A stretch of DNA of 50,262 bases, taken from NCBI GenBank assembly GCA_943329925.2, contig CALQFT020000006.1, positions 1 to 50,262 of the forward strand. The letters run 5' to 3'. The translations under genes were made by a program, and so were the position numbers. The stretch is from Opitutus sp. GAS368. Lineage in GTDB: Bacteria > Verrucomicrobiota > Verrucomicrobiia > Chthoniobacterales > Chthoniobacteraceae. Below are positions 10,228 through 19,678 of the stretch, in pieces (within the stretch, counting starts at the first letter, position 1; each line of letters begins with the position of its first letter). The notes under the pieces were generated by a model. The model saw only the letters and a list, made by a program, of their open reading frames with translations, made no database searches and had not been told where the DNA came from.

Positions 10228-13041
10228 TTAGTCCACGAAGAGAAACTCGTTTGTGAGCATCAGGGCCTGGGCAAGTTGCGCCCAAGGGTCGGGCTCGGTG
10301 TTTGGCGGGGCAGGCAGCCGAGGAGGGACGACTTGCAGCGAAGCCTCCTCTTCTTCGCGGGTTGGCGGGCGTTGGAAGAGAGCGGAGTAAATTAGTGCTA
10401 GGCGTTTGGAGGGATCGTTGCCGGCTCGTTGGGCGAGTCGCACCAGCGCCTTGGCGTGGGTGATGATGAAGGGATGGTTCATCGTGAAAAGGGCTTGCTG
10501 GGGCACCACTGTATCCGTCCGCTGTGGAATGGAGAGGTCGGGGTTTGCGAAATCAAAGACACGGAGCACGTCGGGGAGGCGTTCCCGGTCAATGTAGGTG
10601 TAGAGAGTGCGGCGTGTGTTTTGTGCGGCAAACAACTCAAGCGGTTTACCTCCGCATTTGAGGTCAATTTCACCGGTGGCACTCAGCCAGCCATCACGCA
10701 TTTCTTCGAAGCTGAGCCGGTAGGGGTTCATGCGCCAAAGGAGGCGGTTCTCAGGATCCTTTTCAAGCGCACGCACGACGAGATCGGAAGGTTGCGTGCG
10801 GGAGGTTTGCTGGTAGGTGGCAGACAGCATGATATCGCGGTGGAGTTGCTTGAGGCTCCAACCACTTTCAATAAAGCGACGCGCCAGCCAGTCTAGCAAC
10901 TCGGGGTGGCTTGGAGGTTCCGCGCGGCTACCGAAGTCGCTCGGGGTGGCGACTAATCCGCGGCCAAAGTGGTGCTGCCACACCCGGTTGACCATGACCC
11001 GCGCCGTGAGTGGATTGGCGGGGGAAGCGATCGCACGCGCCAGTTCGAGTCGACCGCTGCCTAGTTGAAAAGGGACTGCTGGAGTCGGAGAGAGCACCTC
11101 AAGGAATTGGCGAGGAACCGTCTCTCCTTTTTGAAGCGGGTTGCCCCGTTTGAAAATACGAGGGGAGGAAGGCTTCTGTCTGTCTACAAGAATGGTTGCA
11201 TGACCTGGCGCTTCGGTTGACTGGATGAGCAGGCGATCCACTTCCCCTTGGAGCTTCCAGACCTCGACGACAACACCGTTGGGGAAAAAGTTTTCGATAT
11301 TTGAAATGTGTTCGTCCGGGACAAAACACGGGCTCTCACGACTGTAGAGGATCAGCCGGAGTGCTTCAGCAGAGGGTTCTGAAAGGCCGCGCGAATGCGG
11401 GTTTTGTTTCAGCAGTTCTTTCCACTGTTTCTGGACTGTTCCGAAAATTGCACCGTAACGCTGGGCGACATCCTGAATGCTTGCCGGAGCCGTGAGGAAG
11501 GCCTTAGCCACAGTTGGCTCCTGGGCACCGGAAGGGAGTTCTTGAAGACGTTTTGTCACCAAGGGCGCTTGGCTTGCAAAGTCCTTGGCGGGAATTTTGG
11601 AGAATTCGCGCCAGGCTAAAAAGATGCCATCGTTGCTGAGGCCAGCAGCGAAGAGAAAGGCCTGCCAGCGGCGAACGAACTCCGGATTGATGTCGGCTGA
11701 TCCAAGCAATTGGCCGAAGGTTTCCTCTGGATATTTCTCCAATTCAAGCTGGGCGAGGAGATGCGCGGCCACGCTGGAGCGGATGCGTTCGGACTGCTCC
11801 TCGCGGCGTTGGGTGAGGATGGTTTGGAGTTTATTGAGACGCTCTGCCAGTTCGTTAACGAAGGCTGGAGGCAGGTTAACCCCCTCTCCGCATGGCACAA
11901 GCTGTTCGGCGCAGCTTTGAAAAATACCGTAAAGGCTGTAATAGTCGCGGGTGGGAATGGGATCAAATTTATGGTCGTGGCAGCGGGCGCAGGCGACGGT
12001 GAGACCCTGTGTTCCCCGCATGAGGACGTCGATGCGGTCGTCAATGATGTCGTGCGTGACGCCAAGAAAACGTCGACCAAGGGTAAGGAATCCCAGCGCG
12101 GCTAAGTCAGGTGAGTTGGGTGGGGCGATTTGGTCGGCGGCGATTTGAAGGAGGAGAAAGTCGTTGTATGGCAGATCGGTATTCAGTGCGCGCACAACCC
12201 AGTCGCGGTAGGGCCAGGCATGGACGAAGCGCTTTTCCTCCCTGGCGTAGACGTAGCCCTTGGTGTCGGAGTAGCGGGCGACATCAAGCCAGTGGCGCGC
12301 CCAACGTTCGCCGTAATGAGGGGAGGCGAGAAGGCGGTCGAGCACTTTGGCAAAGGCGTCCGGCGCGAGGTCGGCTTCAAAGGCGTCAACCTCGCTTTGG
12401 GACGGAGGCAGTCCGAGCAGATCAAAGCTGGCCCGTCGAAGCAGAGTGCGTTTGTCGGCGGGCGCGCTGGGTTTGAGGCTGGCCTTTTCTAAACGCTCGA
12501 AGATGAAACGATCCAGATCGGTTTTGCTCCATTGGTCTGCGGTGATCGCTGGGGGCATTGAAGTTGAGAGCGGCAAAAAGGCCCAGTGCTTGCGGCCTTC
12601 TACGATGTTTGGTGCCTTCAGAGCGGCTTTTGCTGGCAGGCTTGTGCGTGGATCTGGGGCACCCATTTTTACCCATTGCTCCAAAGCGGCAACCTCCTCT
12701 TGGGACAGCGGGTGTTTTGGGGGCATTTGAAGCTCCTTATCCACGCGGCGCACGGCCTTAATGAGCAGGCTAGCTTCCGGGTCGCCTGGCACGAGGGCCG
12801 TTCCAGTATCGCCGCCCTTTTGCCACGCGGTTCGCGAGTCCAGGCGCAGGCCGCCCTTTTGCTTTTTCTCACTGTGACATTCCACACAACGCTCCACGAG
12901 AAGAGGGCGGATCTTGGACTCGAAAAAGGCTTCACCAGCAGGTTCGGCGGCGCGTGCTGGAACACAAGGCGCGGCAAAAACTGCGGCGCATATTAAGAGT
13001 GCAAAGAGGCGTTCCATTTGGGGATGGGAGTAGAAAGGCAA
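10228..13041 (-). CDS. PSCyt1/DUF1549/DUF1553 (PSD1-type) c-type cytochrome-domain protein
   Basis: 937 aa; signal peptide; CVECHSEKKQKGGLRLDS heme motif; CARCHDHKFDPIPTRDYY second CxxCH; HHFGRGLVATPSDFGSRAEPPSHPELLDWLA. Confidence 0.85.
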   Translation of the reverse strand: MPFYSHPQMERLFALLICAAVFAAPCVPARAAEPAGEAFFESKIRPLLVERCVECHSEKKQKGGLRLDSRTAWQKGGDTGTALVPGDPEASLLIKAVRRVDKELQMPPKHPLSQEEVAALEQWVKMGAPDPRTSLPAKAALKAPNIVEGRKHWAFLPLSTSMPPAITADQWSKTDLDRFIFERLEKASLKPSAPADKRTLLRRASFDLLGLPPSQSEVDAFEADLAPDAFAKVLDRLLASPHYGERWARHWLDVARYSDTKGYVYAREEKRFVHAWPYRDWVVRALNTDLPYNDFLLLQIAADQIAPPNSPDLAALGFLTLGRRFLGVTHDIIDDRIDVLMRGTQGLTVACARCHDHKFDPIPTRDYYSLYGIFQSCAEQLVPCGEGVNLPPAFVNELAERLNKLQTILTQRREEQSERIRSSVAAHLLAQLELEKYPEETFGQLLGSADINPEFVRRWQAFLFAAGLSNDGIFLAWREFSKIPAKDFASQAPLVTKRLQELPSGAQEPTVAKAFLTAPASIQDVAQRYGAIFGTVQKQWKELLKQNPHSRGLSEPSAEALRLILYSRESPCFVPDEHISNIENFFPNGVVVEVWKLQGEVDRLLIQSTEAPGHATILVDRQKPSSPRIFKRGNPLQKGETVPRQFLEVLSPTPAVPFQLGSGRLELARAIASPANPLTARVMVNRVWQHHFGRGLVATPSDFGSRAEPPSHPELLDWLARRFIESGWSLKQLHRDIMLSATYQQTSRTQPSDLVVRALEKDPENRLLWRMNPYRLSFEEMRDGWLSATGEIDLKCGGKPLELFAAQNTRRTLYTYIDRERLPDVLRVFDFANPDLSIPQRTDTVVPQQALFTMNHPFIITHAKALVRLAQRAGNDPSKRLALIYSALFQRPPTREEEEASLQVVPPRLPAPPNTEPDPWAQLAQALMLTNEFLFVD

Positions 13042-13058
13042 ACTGTCGGTCGCCTTGG

Positions 13059-14453
13059 TCAGGCCAGGATTTCTTTGACCACGTTGCCCTCCACGTCGGT
13101 GAGTCGGAAATCGCGGCCGGCGTAACGGAAGGTGAGCCGCTCGTGGTCGAGACCGAGGAGGTGGAGGATGGTGGCGTGGAGGTCGTGGGTGTGTACGGCG
13201 CCCGAATGCGGGAGAATGCCGTATTCATCGGATTGGCCGTGGACGTGGCCTCCCTTCACACCCCCTCCAGCCATCCAGGAAGAGAAACACAGGTTGTGGT
13301 GTTCGCGGCCGGCGTGGTTTGCCTCTTTGTGAAAAGGAGTCCGGCCGAACTCTGTGGTCCATACGACCAAGGTGCTTTCGAGCATGCCGCGTTGCTTGAG
13401 ATCGGCGAGGAGGCCTGCGATGGGTTGGTCGATCGCACGAGCGAGGCGTTCGTGGTCGCCCATGTTGCCGTGGGAATCCCAGTTGGCGCTGGAGCCGACG
13501 TCGATGAGTTCGAGAAAGCGCACACCACGTTCTGCGAGTCGCCGAGCCACGAGACATTGCCAGCCGAAACCGGAAGTCGCACCGCGCTTCATTCCGTAGA
13601 GATCAAGCGTGGCGTCGGTTTCGGCGGAGAGATCGAACGCCTCGGGGGCCTCACGTTGCATGCCGAATGCAGTTTCAAAGGAGCGGATGCGGGCATCCAA
13701 GGACTGGTCCGCGGCGCGCTGCTGGAGGTGGTTGTGGTTCAATTTCCCAAGAAGACCCAACTCGAGGAGTTGCAGTTCCGTGCTCGGCGCGCCTGGGTGC
13801 AGGTTTGGGAGCGGCTCATTTCCTGGGATGATGTGGGTGCCTTGATGGCAGGCAGGGAGAAAATCGCTTCCCCAAGTTTGAGCGCCCGCGTACGGCGCGG
13901 CTGGAGCGAGCACCATGAAGGAAGGTAGATTGCGGTTTTCGGTCCCCAATCCGTAGCTAGTCCAGGCGCCGATGCTTGGTCGAGCAAGCTGTACGCCGGT
14001 GTGGGCCGCGAGCGTGGCTTTGTCGTGGCCGTCGCTCTCGCAATGCATTGCATTGAGCACGCATACGTCGTCGATAACTGAGCCGATATGGGGGAACAGG
14101 TCGCTCACCCAGAGGCCACTTTTACCGTACTGCTTGAAATCCCAGCGCGGTTTAATGAGGAAACGTTCGAATTTCCCAGGTTTGTTGAGCCAGCGCGTGG
14201 CCGTCATGGTCTTGCCATGGTCGCGGACCAGATTTGGTTTGCGATCAAAGGTGTCCACCTGTGAGACGCCACCTGTGGAAAAGATGAAAATAACGCGGTC
14301 CGCTTTTGCCGGAAAGTGTGGCGGCCGCGAGGCGAGCGGGTCTGTGTCGGCCGCGTTGGATTCGTTTAAGAGCCCGGCCAAGGCGAGGGCGCCAAAGCCT
14401 CCGGAGGCGCGGCTTAAAAACTCGCGGCGTGTGGGATGAAGGGGAGAGTCCAT
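13059..14453 (-). CDS. DUF1501 domain-containing protein with Tat-like signal
   Basis: The supplied ORF runs to 14723, but the Tat signal MDSPLHPTRREFLSRASGGFGALALAGLL starts at 14453, just after the preceding PSD1 stop; contains WTTEFGRTPFHKEANHAGREHHNLCFSSWMAGGGVKGG. Confidence 0.85.
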   Translation of the reverse strand: MDSPLHPTRREFLSRASGGFGALALAGLLNESNAADTDPLASRPPHFPAKADRVIFIFSTGGVSQVDTFDRKPNLVRDHGKTMTATRWLNKPGKFERFLIKPRWDFKQYGKSGLWVSDLFPHIGSVIDDVCVLNAMHCESDGHDKATLAAHTGVQLARPSIGAWTSYGLGTENRNLPSFMVLAPAAPYAGAQTWGSDFLPACHQGTHIIPGNEPLPNLHPGAPSTELQLLELGLLGKLNHNHLQQRAADQSLDARIRSFETAFGMQREAPEAFDLSAETDATLDLYGMKRGATSGFGWQCLVARRLAERGVRFLELIDVGSSANWDSHGNMGDHERLARAIDQPIAGLLADLKQRGMLESTLVVWTTEFGRTPFHKEANHAGREHHNLCFSSWMAGGGVKGGHVHGQSDEYGILPHSGAVHTHDLHATILHLLGLDHERLTFRYAGRDFRLTDVEGNVVKEILA

Positions 14454-14460
14454 GGGGGCC

Positions 14461-17400
14461 TTAGTCGATGTAAAGAAAGGCATTGCTGGTGAGGAGCACG
14501 CGGGTGAGTCCGGCCCATGCGGCCACTTGAGGCTCTGAAGGCGGCTTCTGGAGGGTGGTAAGTTTTTGGGAGTAGGCGGCGATAAACGCGAGGACGTCGG
14601 CGACTTCGCCTGGGGCGGGCTCGCGAGTGTGCGCGGCCTCGAAAGCGAGTCGGACCCTGTCCTCATTATCTCCTGGGGAGGCGAGTAGACGGCGCGCCAA
14701 GGCCTCCGCCTGCTCCAAAACAAAGGGTGAGTTCAGCAAGTAGAGTGACTGGGTGGGCGTGGTGGTGGGCAGGCGTTGAGGCACGCTTGCGTTTGGATCC
14801 GCCGCGTCGAACAACGCTAGAAACGGATGGCGCCTGTTGCGCTGGACCATGAGGTAGACGCTCCTGTGTTTGGATTCGTAGACTTCGTGAAAGGGCCGGT
14901 GAATCGTGAACGCCCAAGTCTGCACCGCGGGAAAGGGGTGGATGCCCGGCACGGATCGGTCCAGAAGGCCGCCAATGGCGAGCATGCTGTCCCGGATGGA
15001 TTCGGCGTCGAGGGGGCGGCGTGTGTGGCGCCAGAGGCAGCGATTGGCGGGGTCCTTTTTGAGGTTGGCCGTCTCATCCGCGCTGGAGCGCTGATAGGTT
15101 TCGGAGCGCACGATGAGCCTGTGAAGGGTCTTCAGCGACCAGCCCGAGGCGACAAACTCCGAGGCGAGCCAGTCCAAGAGTTCCGGGTGACTGGGCGCCT
15201 CGCCGCGCAGGCCAAAGTCGCTGGCGGTGCTCACCAACCCCTGACCAAAATGCCATTGCCAAACTCTGTTCACAAAAACTCGCGCTGTAAGAGGGTTGGC
15301 GGGGCGCGTAATCCATTCGGCCAGTTCGAGCCGGCCGCTGCCCTTGTTTGCGTCTTGGAGGGAGTCGCCTCCCAGCGCTGCGAGGAAGCGGCGAGGGACT
15401 TCCTCGCGTAGTTTTTCGGGCTCGCCCCTGTGCTGGATGCGGGCGTTGACTGGAGTGCCCTCGCTCACCCCATAGGCCACTGGATAGGGGAAGTCGGCGG
15501 CAAGGCTGTCGCGCTCCTTGGTGAGTTGCGCGATATTCGCATCGATTGTTTTTAAGCGCCCGGCGAGGTCGCTCGGCAGCACGGGTGCAACCATGGGGCC
15601 GCTGCCTGGAGCCCCAAAGGGGATCTCCTGAAGCCCCAGATTATCGAGATCCCGCGTCGGCACCGTGCCTTTGAGATGGCCGTTACCATCGCAGATAAAG
15701 GTGTCTGCCACTCCATCCCAGTTTGCCCCCAAAGTCTTGTTTTCAAAGGTCGTGAGATTTCCGGGCGTGCCGACAATTCCCGAGTAAGTTTTTTGCCTAG
15801 GATCCAATGTCAGGCGCAGCGTATTCCATTGCCCGGGCGCGAGCGTGCGAACCACTTCCCATTGAGTGCCATTACGGATGGCAATCTCCGTGGCGCTGAC
15901 ACTCACCTCCACCGCGAGGGACTGAATAACGCCGCGCCCGAGATAGAAGCGATAGGAGCCAGCTTTTTCTGTGGATTGGGCGGTGCGAAAATCGACGGTG
16001 AACTCCATCTGTTTGCCGGCGGTGGCTCGCAGGCCTTTGGCGAAGACATAGCGGACGCCATCGTTTGGAACGCTGCTGCCGATGCGGATGCCGAGTTTGC
16101 CAGGAGGGTGGACATGGGCAAAAGGACTTTGAGCCTCGGCCTGGACGAGGTTGGGGCCTGCGGAAAGCCAGGGTGGGCCAGGAGGTTTACCAATAGCCTG
16201 CCCCTCAAAGGCGAGGTCGATCCCGCCCGCAAAGGAGAGGCCTTCGAAATTTGCGCGTTCCTTTTTGGTTTGCGCCAGTTTCTCGTCCAAACGGGCGATG
16301 GCGGCCGTCTTGATTGCGTCGAGGCCGGTAGCCTCCGCGGGGGGGATGAGCGGGGGAAAGTGTGAGGGGCGTTTCTGTTCTTCGCCGCCGGGGAACGCCC
16401 ACTGCGTGCTCTGAAAAATGCCATACATTCCGTAATAATCAGCAACGCTGACTGGATCAAACTTGTGGTCGTGGCAGCGAGCACAGCCGAGGGAAAGACC
16501 GAGCAGGGAGCGGCCTACGGAATCAATGGCGTCTGCAAAATCGAGGTGTTGGAAGTCTGGGGAGGGTTTGTATCCGTAGCGTTTGCCAATGGCGAGAAAA
16601 CCGGTGGCGGTGACTTGCTTGGCGAAGTTTTCCGGTGGGCCCTTCAGCGCGAGAATGTCGCCGGCGAGTTGTTCTCGAAGGAACTGGTTGTAAGGCTGGT
16701 CGGCATTGAATGACTGAATGACCCAGTCCCTGTATTTGATGGCCTCGCGCACTGGATAGTCCGCGCCATCACCAGCAGTATCTGCGTAACGAGCAACATC
16801 GAGCCAATGCCTGCCCCAGCGCTCTCCATAGGCTGAACTGGCTAGCAACCGCTCCACCACTCGTTCAAATGCCCCGGAGGCCGTATCTTGTAAAAAGGCG
16901 CGAGTTTCCTCAGGGGTCGGGGGCAAGCCAGTTAAGTCATAGGTAACACGGCGCAGGAGAGTTCGTGGATCTGCAACGGGGTTGGGAGCGAGGCCCTCCT
17001 GTTGTAAGCGAACGGAAACGAAAGCGTCGAGGGGTTGGAGGGAACGCTCGGAAATGGCAGGCACCTGCGGGCGGTGAACAGGTTGAAATGCCCAGTGCTT
17101 GGCCGCAGCTTCCACGTTGAGGGCGGGGGTGAGGGTTGCGGTTCCTTCGCGTGGATCGGGCGCGCCCATTTTGACCCATTGCTCGAGCAGCGCGACTTCT
17201 GCGGGAGAGAGTTGGTGCTTAGGGGGCATCTGCAACTCCTTGTCGGTGTAGCGAACCGCCTTGATGAGGAGACTCGTTTCCGGATCCCCAGGCGCGATGA
17301 CAGCGCCGGTATCGCCGCCCTTTGTCCATGCGGCCTTGGAGTCTAGCCGCAGGCCACCCTTCTGCTTTTTTTCGCTGTGACATTCTGCGCAGCGCTCCAA

Positions 17401-17526
17401 AAGCAGCGGGCGAATGTTGATCTCAAAAAAAGCTGTATCCTGCACTTCAGCGGCGTGTGTCGCGCCGGAAGAAAAGAGCACAATCCAAACGAGAATGCCT
17501 GCAAAGCGAGCGAGGGGGCGGTCCAT
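14461..17526 (-). CDS. PSCyt1/DUF1549/DUF1553 (PSD1-type) protein with an internal LamG-like region
   Basis: 1021 aa; CAECHSEKKQKGGLRLDS; CARCHDHKFDPVSVADYYGMYGIFQ; DUF1553 C-terminal region WHFGQGLVSTASDFGLRGEAPSHPELLDWLA. Confidence 0.85.
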   Translation of the reverse strand: MDRPLARFAGILVWIVLFSSGATHAAEVQDTAFFEINIRPLLLERCAECHSEKKQKGGLRLDSKAAWTKGGDTGAVIAPGDPETSLLIKAVRYTDKELQMPPKHQLSPAEVALLEQWVKMGAPDPREGTATLTPALNVEAAAKHWAFQPVHRPQVPAISERSLQPLDAFVSVRLQQEGLAPNPVADPRTLLRRVTYDLTGLPPTPEETRAFLQDTASGAFERVVERLLASSAYGERWGRHWLDVARYADTAGDGADYPVREAIKYRDWVIQSFNADQPYNQFLREQLAGDILALKGPPENFAKQVTATGFLAIGKRYGYKPSPDFQHLDFADAIDSVGRSLLGLSLGCARCHDHKFDPVSVADYYGMYGIFQSTQWAFPGGEEQKRPSHFPPLIPPAEATGLDAIKTAAIARLDEKLAQTKKERANFEGLSFAGGIDLAFEGQAIGKPPGPPWLSAGPNLVQAEAQSPFAHVHPPGKLGIRIGSSVPNDGVRYVFAKGLRATAGKQMEFTVDFRTAQSTEKAGSYRFYLGRGVIQSLAVEVSVSATEIAIRNGTQWEVVRTLAPGQWNTLRLTLDPRQKTYSGIVGTPGNLTTFENKTLGANWDGVADTFICDGNGHLKGTVPTRDLDNLGLQEIPFGAPGSGPMVAPVLPSDLAGRLKTIDANIAQLTKERDSLAADFPYPVAYGVSEGTPVNARIQHRGEPEKLREEVPRRFLAALGGDSLQDANKGSGRLELAEWITRPANPLTARVFVNRVWQWHFGQGLVSTASDFGLRGEAPSHPELLDWLASEFVASGWSLKTLHRLIVRSETYQRSSADETANLKKDPANRCLWRHTRRPLDAESIRDSMLAIGGLLDRSVPGIHPFPAVQTWAFTIHRPFHEVYESKHRSVYLMVQRNRRHPFLALFDAADPNASVPQRLPTTTPTQSLYLLNSPFVLEQAEALARRLLASPGDNEDRVRLAFEAAHTREPAPGEVADVLAFIAAYSQKLTTLQKPPSEPQVAAWAGLTRVLLTSNAFLYID

Positions 17527-17541
17527 CGGGGGAATCCGGTT

Positions 17542-18207
17542 TTAGGCGGGCAACCACTCGCGCCAGGTGGCCATTTCCAGGCGCATGGCGTTCTCTGCCT
17601 TTAATTCGCTTCCGCTACAAAGGTCAGCGAGCAGGCGCCGATGGCCGGGGACGGTCAATTCGACGGAGGAGAGGTGTCTGGCGGCCTGCGCGCGATGGGC
17701 TCGTGCCAGCCAGAATTCGATTTGGGAACGGATTGTTTTCCAACAAACCGCCAGAGCGCGATGGCAGGCCACTTGGATGATGTGTCCGTGAAAGGCGACG
17801 TCCAACAGGCTCAGTTCGGTGAGGTTCTCCGTTGCCTGCTGTCCCTCGATCATAGTCTCCAATATTTCCACATCGGCACTGGTTATCCGCTTGGCCACCA
17901 GACGCGCCGCCATCACTTCGAGCGTGCAGCGCATGGAAAAGAGTTCCTCAAAGTCTTCCTCCGAAAAAGTCCGGACCCGGCTTCTTCCCCGGCGATCAAA
18001 TTCCACAAGCCCTTCCTGCTCCATTTCCATTAGAGCCTCGCGGATGGGTACGCGGCTTACGGCGAGTTGCTCGGCAAGCCCGGTCTCGGGCAGGGGCGAG
18101 CCCGGGGCGAGTTCACCGGAGATGATGGCGCGACGAATTCTGGAAGTGGCGTCTTCAGAGAGGCTTTGGCGGGCGAGAGGCGAGAGATGAAGTTTGGCGG
18201 GATTCAC
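17542..18207 (-). CDS. GntR family transcriptional regulator, FadR/FCD subfamily
   Basis: 221 aa; wHTH RRAIISGELAPGSPLPETGLAEQLAVSRVPIREALMEMEQEGLVEFDRRGRSRV followed by helical FCD-like domain. Confidence 0.9.
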   Translation of the reverse strand: MNPAKLHLSPLARQSLSEDATSRIRRAIISGELAPGSPLPETGLAEQLAVSRVPIREALMEMEQEGLVEFDRRGRSRVRTFSEEDFEELFSMRCTLEVMAARLVAKRITSADVEILETMIEGQQATENLTELSLLDVAFHGHIIQVACHRALAVCWKTIRSQIEFWLARAHRAQAARHLSSVELTVPGHRRLLADLCSGSELKAENAMRLEMATWREWLPA

Positions 18208-18235
18208 AGGAGAGAAGCGGAAGGAGGATTCGCCG

Positions 18236-18247
18236 ACTGTATACAGT
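18236..18247. promoter_or_regulatory. Putative GntR/FCD operator (perfect 12-bp palindrome ACTGTATACAGT)
   Basis: Perfect palindrome 29 nt upstream of the gntR start codon and downstream of a candidate -10 box; tGTatACa core fits FadR-subfamily half-site style. Confidence 0.55.
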
Positions 18248-18273
18248 GGACAAATGGCCGCAATAATTAAACG

Positions 18274-18302
18274 ATTAAATCTCCACGAGTTCCGTAGTTC
18301 AA
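18274..18302 (-). promoter_or_regulatory. Candidate sigma70-type promoter for the gntR-led operon
   Basis: Minus strand TTGAAC-N17-TTTAAT (-35 18297-18302, -10 18274-18279), upstream of the ACTGTATACAGT palindrome. Confidence 0.4.
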
Positions 18303-18481
18303 AAAGTTTAAACGCTTATTTCAAACACTTTGCGCCATTTTTAGGCCGCTCTGCTCCACTGCATTTTGCTCCGCTTTCGAGCAGAACGGCACACCCACAA
18401 ATTGCCGCGACAGCACCGCTGCCTGATTTTTTCTGGAAATTCTTTCCCCTCAAACATCCTCCTTGCCATCCTCTGCCTCGC

Positions 18482-19588
18482 ATGAAACTCCTCCCCATCC
18501 CTGCCGCTTTCGCCTTCCTGCTCCTTTCGCTTGTTTCCCAAACCCAGACGCTTTGCGCCGCCGGTTGGCGGATTGAAACATTTGCCGGTAATGGCAAGCA
18601 GGGCTTTAGCGGGGACGGCGGTCCCGCCACCCAAGCCCAAGTCGACAATCCCTTTGGCGTCGTCAGAGGCCCCGACGGGGCAATCTGGTTCTGCGAATAT
18701 ACCGGTCAACGCATCCGCAGAGTCGCTCCCGATGGAACCATTTCCACAGTGGCTGGCTCGGGTAAAAAAGGCTATTCGGGAGACGGTGGTCCCGCCTTGG
18801 AGGCCACCTTCAACCTGCCTCATGAAATCCGGTTTGACCGCAACGGCAACATTTACGTCGTCGACATGGGCAACAACGCCGTTCGCAAAATTGACATCAA
18901 AACCAAGGTAATCACCACCTTCGCCGGCGGTGGAAGCGCGGGTTACTCCGGCGATGGCGGCCCCGCCTCCGCAGCCCAGCTCAAACAACCACACAGCATC
19001 CAGTTCGGCCCCGACGGAAGCCTGTACATTTGCGACATCGGCAACCACACCATCCGGAAGGTGGACATGAAGACCGCGGTGATCTCCACTTTTGCAGGCA
19101 CCGGAACCCCGGGGCCCACACCCGAGGGCTCCCCCATCGCGGGCACTACACTCAAGGGGCCTCGTTCCATCGATTTTGACGCTGAGGGCAACCTTTGGCT
19201 CGCCACTCGCGAAGGCAATCAAGTGTTCAAATTTGATCTGACGACCAACCGCATTTCTCACGTCGCAGGAACTGGTGCAAGCGGCTTCACTGGCAACGGC
19301 GCTCCAGCGCGAACCGCGACACTGAAGGGCCCAAAGGGTATATCCATCGATAAGGCCGGCAACGCCTGGCTCGCCGACACGGAGAGCCATTCTGTGCGGA
19401 TGATCCAAAAATCCACAGGCAACCTCGAACTGATGGCCGGCACCGGAGAAAAAGGAGACGGCCCCGATGGCAACCCTCTCGCCTGCCCGATGGCCAGGCT
19501 CCACGGCATATTCGTGGATGCGGACGGCTCGGTGTTTATCGGTGACAGCGAAGCGCACAAAGTGCGAGTGCTACGTCAAATCCCGTAA
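18482..19588 (+). CDS. NHL-repeat beta-propeller secreted protein
   Basis: Signal peptide MKLLPIPAAFAFLLLSLVSQ at 18482 (ORF track start 18194 is probably too far upstream); repeated FAGNGKQGFSGDGGPA / VAGSGKKGYSGDGGPA / NTIRKVD-type NHL units. Confidence 0.85.
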   Translation: MKLLPIPAAFAFLLLSLVSQTQTLCAAGWRIETFAGNGKQGFSGDGGPATQAQVDNPFGVVRGPDGAIWFCEYTGQRIRRVAPDGTISTVAGSGKKGYSGDGGPALEATFNLPHEIRFDRNGNIYVVDMGNNAVRKIDIKTKVITTFAGGGSAGYSGDGGPASAAQLKQPHSIQFGPDGSLYICDIGNHTIRKVDMKTAVISTFAGTGTPGPTPEGSPIAGTTLKGPRSIDFDAEGNLWLATREGNQVFKFDLTTNRISHVAGTGASGFTGNGAPARTATLKGPKGISIDKAGNAWLADTESHSVRMIQKSTGNLELMAGTGEKGDGPDGNPLACPMARLHGIFVDADGSVFIGDSEAHKVRVLRQIP

Positions 19589-19678
19589 CCTGCCGGCCAC
19601 CGCTGGTTTTCCAAACGCAACTCCGCTCGATTTTATACCATCTCTTTTAGCTTTATGGATGATTAAAAGACCTCAGCA

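Noticed and set aside
12954-13928. 324-aa plus-strand ORF antisense to DUF1501/PSD1
   Set aside because: Composition-driven shadow ORF crossing the boundary of two convincing minus-strand genes
14454-14723. 90-aa N-terminal extension of the second DUF1501 ORF
   Set aside because: Low-complexity Ser/Pro/Arg sequence overlapping the PSD1 3' end; Tat signal begins at 14453
15676-16365. 229-aa plus-strand ORF antisense to the second PSD1
   Set aside because: Shadow ORF; the opposite strand encodes a coherent PSD1 protein
18341-19558. 405-aa minus-strand ORF antisense to the NHL-repeat gene
   Set aside because: Mirror frame of a high-GC coding region; no recognisable family, while the plus strand has a signal peptide and clear NHL repeats
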